A program made the translations under genes and the position numbers. Under the pieces are notes generated by a model. The model saw nothing but the letters and a program-made list of their open reading frames with translations. It was not told the DNA's origin and made no database searches. Below are positions 1 to 5,210 of a DNA stretch of 15,269 bases, piece by piece; position 1 is the first letter of the stretch; every line of letters starts with the position of its first letter. The DNA comes from Pseudomonadota bacterium (lineage in GTDB: Bacteria; Pseudomonadota; Alphaproteobacteria; Sphingomonadales; Sphingomonadaceae), in the NCBI GenBank assembly GCA_023432995.1, contig JAEZES010000017.1, positions 1-15,269 of the forward strand. Reading direction: 5' to 3'.

Positions 1-31
1 CGCCTGACCTGATCGAACTGATTTCGGGCAC
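1..31 (-). CDS. Possible 5' end of a leftward gene, cut by the window edge
   Basis: On the minus strand a GTG codon at 31-29 opens a reading frame that runs off the left edge (about ten codons: M P E I S S I R S G). A purine-rich GGGGGAAG stretch lies just upstream as a possible ribosome binding site, and a strong sigma-54 promoter (68-83) points at it with a leader of roughly 25 bases. Too little is visible to name a product. By position after flgN and under sigma-54 control, a flagellar gene is the natural guess (inference only). Confidence 0.35.
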   Translation of the reverse strand, partial: MPEISSIRSG

Positions 32-67
32 GTCTTCCCCCGGATCGAAACTTTCGACCCGGTTTCA

Positions 68-83
68 GCAACAAGCGTGCCAA
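68..83 (-). promoter_or_regulatory. Sigma-54 (RpoN) promoter, leftward
   Basis: The minus strand reads TTGGCACGCTTGTTGC, matching the sigma-54 consensus TGGCAC-N5-TTGC. The invariant GG (-24) and GC (-12) are separated by exactly 10 bases. It begins just 3' of the flgN stop codon and points out of the window, so the gene to the left is probably transcribed separately as well as, or instead of, by read-through from flgN. It shares the TTGGCACG and TTGC blocks with the flgB promoter at 2535-2550. Confidence 0.8.
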
Positions 84-92
84 ATGGCCCGG

Positions 93-425
93 CTAGCGCG
101 AAAGCTCGCGTACGGCCGGGGCGCGGCCGGCTTCGTAGACCGTCCAGTTCCCGGTCAGCGCCGAGAGGCGCGCCTGCACATTGGCAGCGAGCAGGTTGCG
201 CAGCTTGCGGTTGATCTCGTTCATCCGCTTCACGGCGTCGAGGAGGCCTCGGCATTCCTCATCGAGCTCGGCAGCGCGGTCGAGACCGTCGCAGATCCGC
301 TGCTTGCCATCGGCGCAGGTCACGATCCGCTCGAGATCGAGAGCGGCAAGCGCCTGCCGTTCGCCTTCGAGCAAGGCAAGCATTTGCCGCAGGCTGTCGC
401 GCAGCGGCGCGGAGCCGCCGCTCAC
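93..425 (-). CDS. flgN: FlgN-type flagellar export chaperone
   Basis: A 110-residue, mostly alpha-helical protein. Near the N-terminus it has the FlgN-like pattern of Leu/Glu/Arg heptads (LLEGERQALAALDLERI). A later helix (NEINRKLRNLLAANVQARLS) matches the conserved C-terminal region of the family, which binds the junction proteins FlgK and FlgL in the cytoplasm before export. The GTG start at 425 overlaps the flgM stop in a GTGA arrangement, so the two are probably translationally coupled. FlgM next door and flgK/flgL in the divergent operon support the call. FlgN sequences are poorly conserved, so the identification rests on helix pattern, length (family about 110-150) and context. It is the last visible gene of the leftward operon. 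Confidence 0.8.
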   Translation of the reverse strand: MSGGSAPLRDSLRQMLALLEGERQALAALDLERIVTCADGKQRICDGLDRAAELDEECRGLLDAVKRMNEINRKLRNLLAANVQARLSALTGNWTVYEAGRAPAVRELSR

Positions 426-700
426 TTGACCCTCGTCAGCAGGCCGGCCGCGATCATCGCGTCGGCAACCCGCATCGGGATCAGCGGATAGCGACCTTCT
501 TCGATCGCCCGGCGGATCTCCGCGACCCGCTCGGCGTCGATCGGCGGCGACGCGCCGGCCGTCGTTACCGAGAGCGCGGGGCTGTCGGCCTCGGCGGTCT
601 CGACGGGCCGCCGCTGGGCCTCGCTGTTACGCACGGGAGTCGCGGCGGGCGATACGCGCGCTGCGACCCCGTTAGGTCCTGAGATCTCGATGGGCTTCAT
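422..700 (-). CDS. flgM: Anti-sigma-28 factor FlgM
   Basis: A 92-residue protein with a low-complexity, probably disordered N-terminal half rich in Ala/Pro/Ser, and the diagnostic C-terminal FlgM segment at about residues 53-86 (PPIDAERVAEIRRAIEEG, then YPLIPMRVADAMI). FlgM holds FliA (sigma-28) inactive until the hook-basal body is finished and is then exported through it. The N-terminus begins with Lys-Pro-Ile, as in other FlgM proteins. The ATG at 700 is preceded by a GGAG ribosome binding site. It follows flgA after 91 bases that contain inverted repeats and a weak candidate sigma-28 promoter, and overlaps flgN by four bases. Its presence implies that the organism uses FliA for late flagellar genes. 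Confidence 0.93.
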   Translation of the reverse strand: MKPIEISGPNGVAARVSPAATPVRNSEAQRRPVETAEADSPALSVTTAGASPPIDAERVAEIRRAIEEGRYPLIPMRVADAMIAAGLLTRVK

Positions 701-728
701 CGTGCCGCTCCGGTCATTACCTGCAGAG

Positions 729-754
729 AGAACGGCGCGCGGTCGGGGAATTTA
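729..754 (-). promoter_or_regulatory. Weak candidate sigma-28 (FliA) promoter for flgM
   Basis: The minus strand shows TAAA (plus 751-754) and GCCGTTCT (plus 729-736), 14 bases apart. The FliA consensus is TAAA, about 15 bases, then GCCGATAA. The -35 core matches and the -10 is only partly right; spacing is one short. FlgM is often made from a FliA promoter as well as from read-through, so the position makes sense, but the match alone is weak. Confidence 0.25.
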
Positions 755-755
755 A

Positions 756-800
756 GCCCGGCCTTCGATCGGCCGGGCAAATCTTGCCGCCTTACGGCAA
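756..800 (-). terminator. Nested inverted repeats after flgA, possible terminator or attenuator
   Basis: Two perfect inverted repeats lie back to back. One is TTGCCG/CGGCAA (784-789 and 795-800), whose loop holds the flgA stop codon. The other is GCCCGGCC/GGCCGGGC (756-763 and 771-778) with a 7-base loop. On the minus strand the second stem is followed by TTAAATT, a poor U-tract. The arms could also pair as GGCAA-ATC-TTGCC (776-788). This could weaken transcription between flgA and flgM/flgN, or be a protein-binding operator; the sequence does not decide between them. Confidence 0.35.
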
Positions 801-1292
801 TTCGATGCCGACGAGACCGGGTCGCAGGACCCGCGCCCGCAGCGTTTCGCCGCGCCGGTCGGCGCCGCGGACGCGGATCCACTCGCCGACCGAACCGGCC
901 TCGAGCGCCTCGCCCTGCCGCGAGAGCGTGAACCCCGCGCCGCGGACGGTGATCGTCACCAGGTCGCCGCGGGTGACGGCATCGGCGGCGGCCTGCCGGC
1001 TGCCGCTCGCCGCCAGCGGGACGAACAGGCGCCAGCCGCCCTGTTCCGGACAGCGAACCAGCACGGTGTCGCGGGTCCGGCCATACCATTCGAGTGCAAG
1101 CTCCGACGGGCAACGCGCCAGGCGAAGGCGCCGGTCGACCGGGGCTCGAGCGCCACCGGGAGCGCCGATCTCGGCGCCGGTGAACGCGGCGACCGCGCGG
1201 TCGATCTCGCCCGCATCGGCAAAGCCGGCGGCAGTTCCCGGTACCGCTGCTCCAAGCAGCAGAGCCGCGGCCAGGGCCAGTTTCGTCTTCAT
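792..1292 (-). CDS. flgA: FlgA, periplasmic P-ring assembly chaperone
   Basis: A 166-residue protein. A Sec signal peptide (MKTKLALAAALLLGAAVPGTAA) is expected to be cut near residue 22. The mature part has the SAF-like FlgA core: two cysteines (C61 and C81), a VTRGDLVTITVRG block at about 106-118, and a C-terminal RVLRPGLVG segment at about 154-162, where family members commonly have a phrase like RVRN..SGRVV. FlgA binds FlgI in the periplasm and helps the P ring form around the rod. The ATG at 1292 has AGAAGGA eight bases upstream; longer versions of the open frame would bury the signal peptide. It sits 20 bases after the MotB-like gene, and flgI is in the divergent operon. Confidence 0.9.
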   Translation of the reverse strand: MKTKLALAAALLLGAAVPGTAAGFADAGEIDRAVAAFTGAEIGAPGGARAPVDRRLRLARCPSELALEWYGRTRDTVLVRCPEQGGWRLFVPLAASGSRQAAADAVTRGDLVTITVRGAGFTLSRQGEALEAGSVGEWIRVRGADRRGETLRARVLRPGLVGIELP

Positions 1293-1312
1293 CGCCCGAA
1301 TCCTTCTGGATG

Positions 1313-1753
1313 TCAGTCCTGCGACGAGCTTTGCAAGGGTTGTGCCACAGTCGCGGGCCGGTCGAACGCCAGCGTGGCCAGCCGGTCTTCGCGCGGGCCG
1401 GGTTCGAGCACGATCCGCGCGGAGACGCCCGCCTCGCCCGCTTCCGTAGCGAGGGCGAGGGCTTCGGCTGCCGCCGCGGACGCATTGCCGGCGCGATAGC
1501 GGGCGACGATCGTCAGATGCTGGCGCCGATCCGGCGCCTGCTCGGTGAGCCACTGGCCGAGAGGGGGCGCGTCGTCGCCGGCCCGGTATACGGCCAGCGC
1601 CTCGCCTTGCGCCGGGGCGGCCGACGGAGCCTCCTCCGCTGGCTGGTCCCGCCCATTCTTGTGCGCCTGGACTCCCGCTGCCGTCACCATGAACAGGATC
1701 AGCGCGAGGTCGGCCATCGTCGTTTGCCAGCCCACCGAGCCACGAGAAATCAT
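1313..1753 (-). CDS. Short MotB/ExbD-like stator subunit lacking a clear peptidoglycan-binding domain
   Basis: A 146-residue protein. Residues 9-29 (WQTTMADLALILFMV...) form a single membrane segment with the MotB signature Trp, spacer, Ala-Asp. D15 lies where MotB has its proton-carrying aspartate; compare WKVAYADF in the true MotB at 11217. An Ala/Pro/Glu-rich linker follows at about 36-60, then a small alpha/beta stretch (80-130) that could be half of an OmpA-like fold but has no NxxLSxxRA motif. Family MotB proteins exceed 250 residues. The start overlaps the stop of the MotA-like gene (ATGA), implying coupled synthesis as a membrane pair. Likely role: proton-conducting partner of that protein; an ExbD-like energiser or a relic stator are alternatives. 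Function not established. Confidence 0.65.
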   Translation of the reverse strand: MISRGSVGWQTTMADLALILFMVTAAGVQAHKNGRDQPAEEAPSAAPAQGEALAVYRAGDDAPPLGQWLTEQAPDRRQHLTIVARYRAGNASAAAAEALALATEAGEAGVSARIVLEPGPREDRLATLAFDRPATVAQPLQSSSQD

Positions 1754-2403
1754 GCGACGCTCCGCGGCGGCTCGCAGTCCCGGCGGCACGACGCCTCGAT
1801 AGCGCCCGACAGCCAGGCCAGCAGGCCCTCGCGGGCGCGGTCTTCGGCCTCGGCTCGGCGCGAGACGATCGCCGCGAGCGGCGTAAACAGGAAATTCGCC
1901 GCGAGCAGCCCATAGAGCGTGGTCGCCACGGCCATCCCGATCGCTCCGGCGAAGTCCCCGGTCGAGGCGAGGGTCGCGGGAAGCCCGCCGAGCGCAACGA
2001 GGGTTCCGACGAGCCCGAACACCGGGGCCAGTTCGGCCGCATTGACGAGAACCACGACCGCCCGGCGCGAGGCTTCGATCCGGCGGGCGCGATGGTCCTC
2101 GTGACTCTCGTGCAGCGCCTCGATCGAGCGGGTCCGCAGCAATGCGTCTGTCATCTCGTCGAACTCGCCGTCCCCGAAGTGGTGCGGAGCGGCCCGCAGC
2201 AGGCCATCCTCCTCGATCTCCTGCACCTGGACCGCCAGCTCGGCGCGCGCGTGGACCACGTCGAACCGCGGCGAAAACAGCTGCACCAGCGCGTGCACCG
2301 CGAGCCGCGTGTCGGCCCAGCCGCAGCGGAGCAGGGTCGCCAGCACGGTGCCCCCCAGCACGAGCGCCAGGGACGGCAGGTCGAGCAACGGGATCGCAGT
2401 CAT
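1750..2403 (-). CDS. Short three-segment MotA/ExbB-family proton channel subunit
   Basis: A 217-residue protein. It begins at what is TM2 in MotA (PSLALVLGGTVLATLLR, residues 10-26), has a cytoplasmic loop of about 90 residues, then TM3 (AELAPVFGLVGTLVALGGL, 123-141) and TM4 (about 154-180, ending NFLFTPLAAI). P127 and P175 correspond to the two MotA prolines linked to torque generation. MotA normally has four segments and 255-295 residues; TM1 is absent here. The frame stays open upstream, but that part is Arg-rich, overlaps flgB and is not hydrophobic; GGAGAGGAG upstream of the ATG at 2403 supports this start. First gene of the leftward operon, coupled to the MotB-like gene. Family membership is clear; whether it powers the flagellum is not. 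Confidence 0.75.
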   Translation of the reverse strand: MTAIPLLDLPSLALVLGGTVLATLLRCGWADTRLAVHALVQLFSPRFDVVHARAELAVQVQEIEEDGLLRAAPHHFGDGEFDEMTDALLRTRSIEALHESHEDHRARRIEASRRAVVVLVNAAELAPVFGLVGTLVALGGLPATLASTGDFAGAIGMAVATTLYGLLAANFLFTPLAAIVSRRAEAEDRAREGLLAWLSGAIEASCRRDCEPPRSVA

Positions 2404-2428
2404 GCCTTTTTCTCCTCTCCCGCAAGAA

Positions 2429-2511
2429 CGGCGAAATTTCCGCGGTTTCAGCCGACGGCGCAACTTTGCCGCCTGTCGGCAAACCCTTGCCGGTTGGGGC
2501 GAATTTGCCCG
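2429..2511. promoter_or_regulatory. Array of four palindromes, probable enhancer-binding-protein sites
   Basis: Four 14-16 bp near-palindromes lie between the divergent operons, centred at about 2436, 2463, 2484 and 2503 (steps of 27, 21 and 19 bp). The clearest is CGGCAAACCCTTGCCG (2477-2492), six perfect pairs around four bases. Neighbours are CGGCGCAACTTTGCCG (2456-2471), GGGCGAATTTGCCC (2497-2510) and the weaker CGGCGAAATTTCCGCG (2429-2444). They lie about 60-125 bp upstream of the predicted flgB transcript start, the usual place for an activator of sigma-54. They resemble the ftr sites of Caulobacter FlbD in having CGGC/GCCG ends and an A/T-containing middle (from memory of that motif). 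Confidence 0.6.
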
Positions 2512-2534
2512 TCGGCCGGGCACCGGCGAGCGAA

Positions 2535-2550
2535 TTGGCACGGTCCTTGC
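2535..2550 (+). promoter_or_regulatory. Sigma-54 (RpoN) promoter of the flgB-motB operon
   Basis: TTGGCACGGTCCTTGC matches the sigma-54 consensus TTGGCACG-N4-TTGC at every conserved base; GG and GC are exactly 10 bases apart. The predicted transcript start is near 2562, about 17 bases before the flgB ATG, with AGGAGG at 2568-2573 as the ribosome binding site. No other convincing promoter was seen before the next rightward genes, so this probably drives the whole rod-hook-stator operon. Confidence 0.92.
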
Positions 2551-2578
2551 GAAACACCCGTCGGAACAGGAGGCCACG

Positions 2579-2926
2579 ATGAGCGAGACCCTATTCGGCA
2601 TCCACGGCGCGGCGCTCGAGGTACGATCGCAACGTCTCGGCATGCTCGGTTCGAACATCGCCAATGCGGCGACGCCCGGGTACAAGGCGCGCGACGTCGA
2701 TTTCGCCAGCGCGCTCGAGGCGCGGCTCGGCGGCGCGGATGCCGATGCCGCCGCGGAAGCCGCCGTGCAGTATCGCGTGCCGGTCATGCCGAGCCTCGAC
2801 GGCAACACGGTCGAGATGTCGGTCGAGCAGACTGCCTTTGCCGAAACCGCGGTCGCCTATTCGGCCACGCTGGGCTTTCTCCGCGGGCGGATCGAGACGG
2901 TCACGCGCGCGCTCAAGGGCGAATGA
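2579..2926 (+). CDS. flgB: FlgB, proximal rod protein
   Basis: A 115-residue protein with the rod/hook N-terminal D0 signature: a heptad helix leading to MLGSNIANAATPGYKARDVDF at about 21-41, where N-x-A-N-x-x-T-P-G-Y/F-K is the family hallmark. The C-terminal helix (about 85-112) carries the heptad repeats that pack in the rod core. FlgB sits at the base of the rod next to FliE and the export gate. It is a little shorter than enteric FlgB (about 138). The ATG at 2579 has a perfect AGGAGG five bases upstream and directly follows the sigma-54 promoter. The flgC start overlaps its stop. Confidence 0.95.
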   Translation: MSETLFGIHGAALEVRSQRLGMLGSNIANAATPGYKARDVDFASALEARLGGADADAAAEAAVQYRVPVMPSLDGNTVEMSVEQTAFAETAVAYSATLGFLRGRIETVTRALKGE

Positions 2927-3333
2927 CGATGGCCGGGCCGATGACCCTGTTCGACGTCGCCCAGCGGGCCATGTCGGCGCAGCTGGTGCGGATGAACGCC
3001 GCCGCCTCCAACCTCGCCAACGCCGGCAGCGTCGCCGCCAGCGAAGGCGAGGCCTACCGCCCGCTGCGCGCGGTCTTCGCCGAACAGCTCGACCAGGCCA
3101 GCGGCCTCAGCTCGGTTCGCGTCGACGGCGTCTACCGCGCCGATGTTGCGCCGACCAAGCTCCACGATCCCGACCACCCGCTGGCCGACGAGAACGGCGA
3201 CGTGTGGACCGCCCCGGTCGATGAGAACGCCGAGATGGTCGAGATGCTCGAAGCCTCGCGCCAGTACCGCAACGTGGTCGAGGCGCTGTCCACCGCCAAG
3301 CAGCTGATGCTCGAAACGATGAGGATGAAATGA
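2923..3333 (+). CDS. flgC: FlgC, proximal rod protein
   Basis: A 136-residue protein, normal for FlgC (about 134-140). It carries the FlgC-type N-terminal helix (TLFDVAQRAMSAQLVRMNAA) with the SNLANAGSV motif, the YRPLRAVF strand, a central V..D..P segment (residues around LHDPDHPLADENG) and the C-terminal MVEMLEASRQYRNVVEAL helix typical of rod proteins. The ATG at 2923 overlaps the flgB stop (ATGA); internal ATGs at 2929 and 2941 would drop a few residues and cannot be excluded. It forms a proximal rod layer with FlgB and FlgF, exported by the type III flagellar secretion system. Confidence 0.95.
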   Translation: MTMAGPMTLFDVAQRAMSAQLVRMNAAASNLANAGSVAASEGEAYRPLRAVFAEQLDQASGLSSVRVDGVYRADVAPTKLHDPDHPLADENGDVWTAPVDENAEMVEMLEASRQYRNVVEALSTAKQLMLETMRMK

Positions 3334-3602
3334 CGGTCAACCCAGTCTTTGGCGCCGCGCCCACCAAGGCGGCTCCCAGCACCACCGGGCGCGACTTCTC
3401 GTCGCTCGGCCAGGCCGACTTCGTGCGCCTGCTGACGGTGCAGATGCAGCAGCAGGACCCGTTCGATCCGGTCGATAACAAGGAGATGCTGGCGCAGATG
3501 GCGCAGTTCTCCTCGCTCGCCGGCATCAACGACGTGAATTCCACCCTTCAGCAGATTTCGGCGAAGCTCGATGCGCTCGCCGCGGCCAAGCCGGCCGAGT
3601 GA
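3330..3602 (+). CDS. flgD: Minimal FlgD, hook cap scaffold (N-terminal domain only)
   Basis: A 90-residue protein made almost wholly of the conserved FlgD N-terminal region: the F(V)RLLTVQMQQQDPFDPVDN motif (about 31-50), followed by a helix with MLAQMAQFSSLAGINDVNSTL (about 53-73), matching the family pattern L..QL..QDPL.P.d..e..aQlAQfS...g. FlgD caps the growing hook and lets FlgE subunits assemble. Most FlgD proteins exceed 200 residues and add a tudor-like and an Ig-like domain; both are absent here, and the stop at 3600 is followed directly by the flgE ribosome binding site, so this looks like a real short gene rather than a frameshift. ATGA overlap with flgC. Confidence 0.9.
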   Translation: MTVNPVFGAAPTKAAPSTTGRDFSSLGQADFVRLLTVQMQQQDPFDPVDNKEMLAQMAQFSSLAGINDVNSTLQQISAKLDALAAAKPAE

Positions 3603-3621
3603 CGAACAGGAGTAGTTCCCG

Positions 3622-4428
3622 ATGTCTTTCTATACTTCGCTCAACGGGCTCAAGAACGCGCAGACCGACCTCGGCGTGATTGCGCACAACATCGCCAACG
3701 TCGAGACCAACGGCTTCAAGAAGGGTCGCACCGAGTTCGCCGACATCGTCGTCGCCTCGGCCTCGTCGAACCCGCGGATGACGCAGGGCCTCGGCGCGCG
3801 CGTCGAAGCGATCTCGCAGAACTTCTCGCTCGGACCGATCGAGCAGACCGGGTCGGCGCTCGACGTCGCGATCGGCGGCGACGGCTTCTTCACGATGCGC
3901 GCGCCGGATGGCTCGACGCTGTACACGCGCAACGGCTCATTCGCGATCGACGGCAACGGCTTCATCCACGACGGGTCCGATAACCGGCTGCAGGTGTTCC
4001 CGACCGATGCGACCGGCACGGTGACCAGCATGACACCCGGCGATGCGCAGATCCCGCCGACCAACGGGGGTGCCGAGTTCGCCGGCATCTCGGTGGGCGA
4101 CAACGGCCTGGTCGTCGCGACCTATGCCGACGGCAGCCAGCTCAACGTCGGCACCATCTCGCTTGCCAGCTTCATCGCCCCGACCGGGCTCAAGCAGCTC
4201 GGATCGTCGAACTGGGAATCCACCGGACTGTCCGGCCCCGCGACCTACGGCATCCCCAACCAGGGCGCCTACGGTGCGCTGATGTCGGGTGCGCTCGAGC
4301 GCTCGAACGTCGACATCGCCGAGGAGCTGGTCGGCCTGATTACCGCTCAGCGCAATTTCCAGGCCAACGCCAAGGCGATCGACACCGCAACCCAGGCCTC
4401 GCAGGCCATCATGAACCTGCGGACCTGA
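3622..4428 (+). CDS. flgE: FlgE, hook protein, short form
   Basis: A 268-residue protein. The N-terminal D0 signature is IAHNIANVETNGFKKGRTEF (about 20-39), followed by a glycine-rich FlgE/F/G segment (LDVAIGGDGFFTMR and YTRNGSF at about 80-107) and a C-terminal D0 helix with ALERSNVDIAEELVGLITAQ and NFQANAKAI, ending in AIMNLRT, typical of FlgE rather than FlgG. Enteric FlgE has about 400 residues and includes an outer D2 domain; here the middle is so short that D2 must be missing or vestigial. Gene position between flgD and flgF also says hook. AGGAG at 3608-3612 precedes the ATG. A FlgG-like paralogue is the main alternative; I consider it less likely. Confidence 0.88.
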   Translation: MSFYTSLNGLKNAQTDLGVIAHNIANVETNGFKKGRTEFADIVVASASSNPRMTQGLGARVEAISQNFSLGPIEQTGSALDVAIGGDGFFTMRAPDGSTLYTRNGSFAIDGNGFIHDGSDNRLQVFPTDATGTVTSMTPGDAQIPPTNGGAEFAGISVGDNGLVVATYADGSQLNVGTISLASFIAPTGLKQLGSSNWESTGLSGPATYGIPNQGAYGALMSGALERSNVDIAEELVGLITAQRNFQANAKAIDTATQASQAIMNLRT

Positions 4429-4453
4429 TCGCCGGGCGAACGGAGCTTCCTCG

Positions 4454-5194
4454 ATGGACCGGCTGATCTACACCGCCCTGTCGGGCATGCAGGCGTCGAT
4501 GAACCGCCAGCGCGTGATCGCCAGCAACATGGCGAACGCGCAAACGGTCGGCTTCCGGGCCGAGGAATTCGACCAGCGACCGGTGACGATTACCGGCGAC
4601 GGGCTCGAGGCCCGCGCGATGCAGCAAGGCGGCGTGCGCTCGGCCGACATGTCGCCCGGCGAAGTGATCGAGACCGGCCGCGGGCTCGACGTCTCGATCG
4701 ACGGCGACGCGCTGATTGCCGTGCAGGCACCCGACGGCAGCGAAGCGTATACCCGGCGCGGCGACCTGTCGCTGTCGACCTCGGGCGTGCTGGTCAACGG
4801 CGAGGGATACCCGGTGATCGGCGACGGCGGACCGATCACGCTGCCCGCGAACGGCGTGCCCGTGATCGCGCCGGACGGCACGATCTCGGTGGCCGATCCC
4901 GCCGCGCCCGACCAGCCGCCGCAGGAAGTCGGGCGAATCAAGCTCGCCGGTTGGCAAGGCAGCCCGATCGCCAAGGGACTCGACGGATTGTTCCGTGTCG
5001 AGGGCGGCGGCGTGCTGCCGCGAGACGAGCAGGCGAGCCTCCGCACCGGCAGCCTCGAGCAATCCAACGTCAACACCACCGAGGTGCTGGTCGAGATGAT
5101 CGACGCACAGCGCCTCTTTGCCCTGCGCAGCAAGGTCATCGGAACCGCCCGCGACATCGACGAAAGCGGTGCGCAGCTGATGCGGCTGGGCTGA
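4454..5194 (+). CDS. flgF: FlgF, proximal rod protein
   Basis: A 246-residue protein, normal for FlgF (about 240-250). It starts MDRLIYTALSGMQASMNRQ, the typical FlgF opening, followed by the IASNMANAQTVGFRAEEF rod motif, the GRGLDVSIDGDALIAVQ segment (about 77-93), YTRRGDLSLS, and a C-terminal TGSLEQSNVNTTEVLVEMI plus QRLFALRSKVI helix. A MAN variant replaces the usual LAN/IAN, as in many FlgF proteins. It forms the upper proximal rod below FlgG. The gap to flgE is 25 bases and holds a weak CGGAG ribosome binding site. Confidence 0.95.
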   Translation: MDRLIYTALSGMQASMNRQRVIASNMANAQTVGFRAEEFDQRPVTITGDGLEARAMQQGGVRSADMSPGEVIETGRGLDVSIDGDALIAVQAPDGSEAYTRRGDLSLSTSGVLVNGEGYPVIGDGGPITLPANGVPVIAPDGTISVADPAAPDQPPQEVGRIKLAGWQGSPIAKGLDGLFRVEGGGVLPRDEQASLRTGSLEQSNVNTTEVLVEMIDAQRLFALRSKVIGTARDIDESGAQLMRLG

Positions 5195-5210
5195 GAAAAG
5201 GAGCACACCA

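Noticed and set aside
2460..2473. A minus-strand GG-N10-GC element (GGCGGCAAAGTTGC) that could be a sigma-54 promoter for the MotA-like gene.
   Set aside because: Only the invariant GG, GC and TTGC fit; the -24 block reads CAGGCGGC instead of TTGGCACG, and it coincides with one of the palindromes. Kept as a hint only.
2404..2808. Upstream extension of the MotA-like frame that might have supplied the missing TM1.
   Set aside because: The translated extension is charged and Arg-rich with no hydrophobic segment, and it would overlap the sigma-54 promoter and flgB.
2092..2922. Upstream extension of the flgC frame across the divergent region and flgB.
   Set aside because: The extension is Arg-rich, overlaps both the control region and flgB, and normal FlgC length is reached from 2923.
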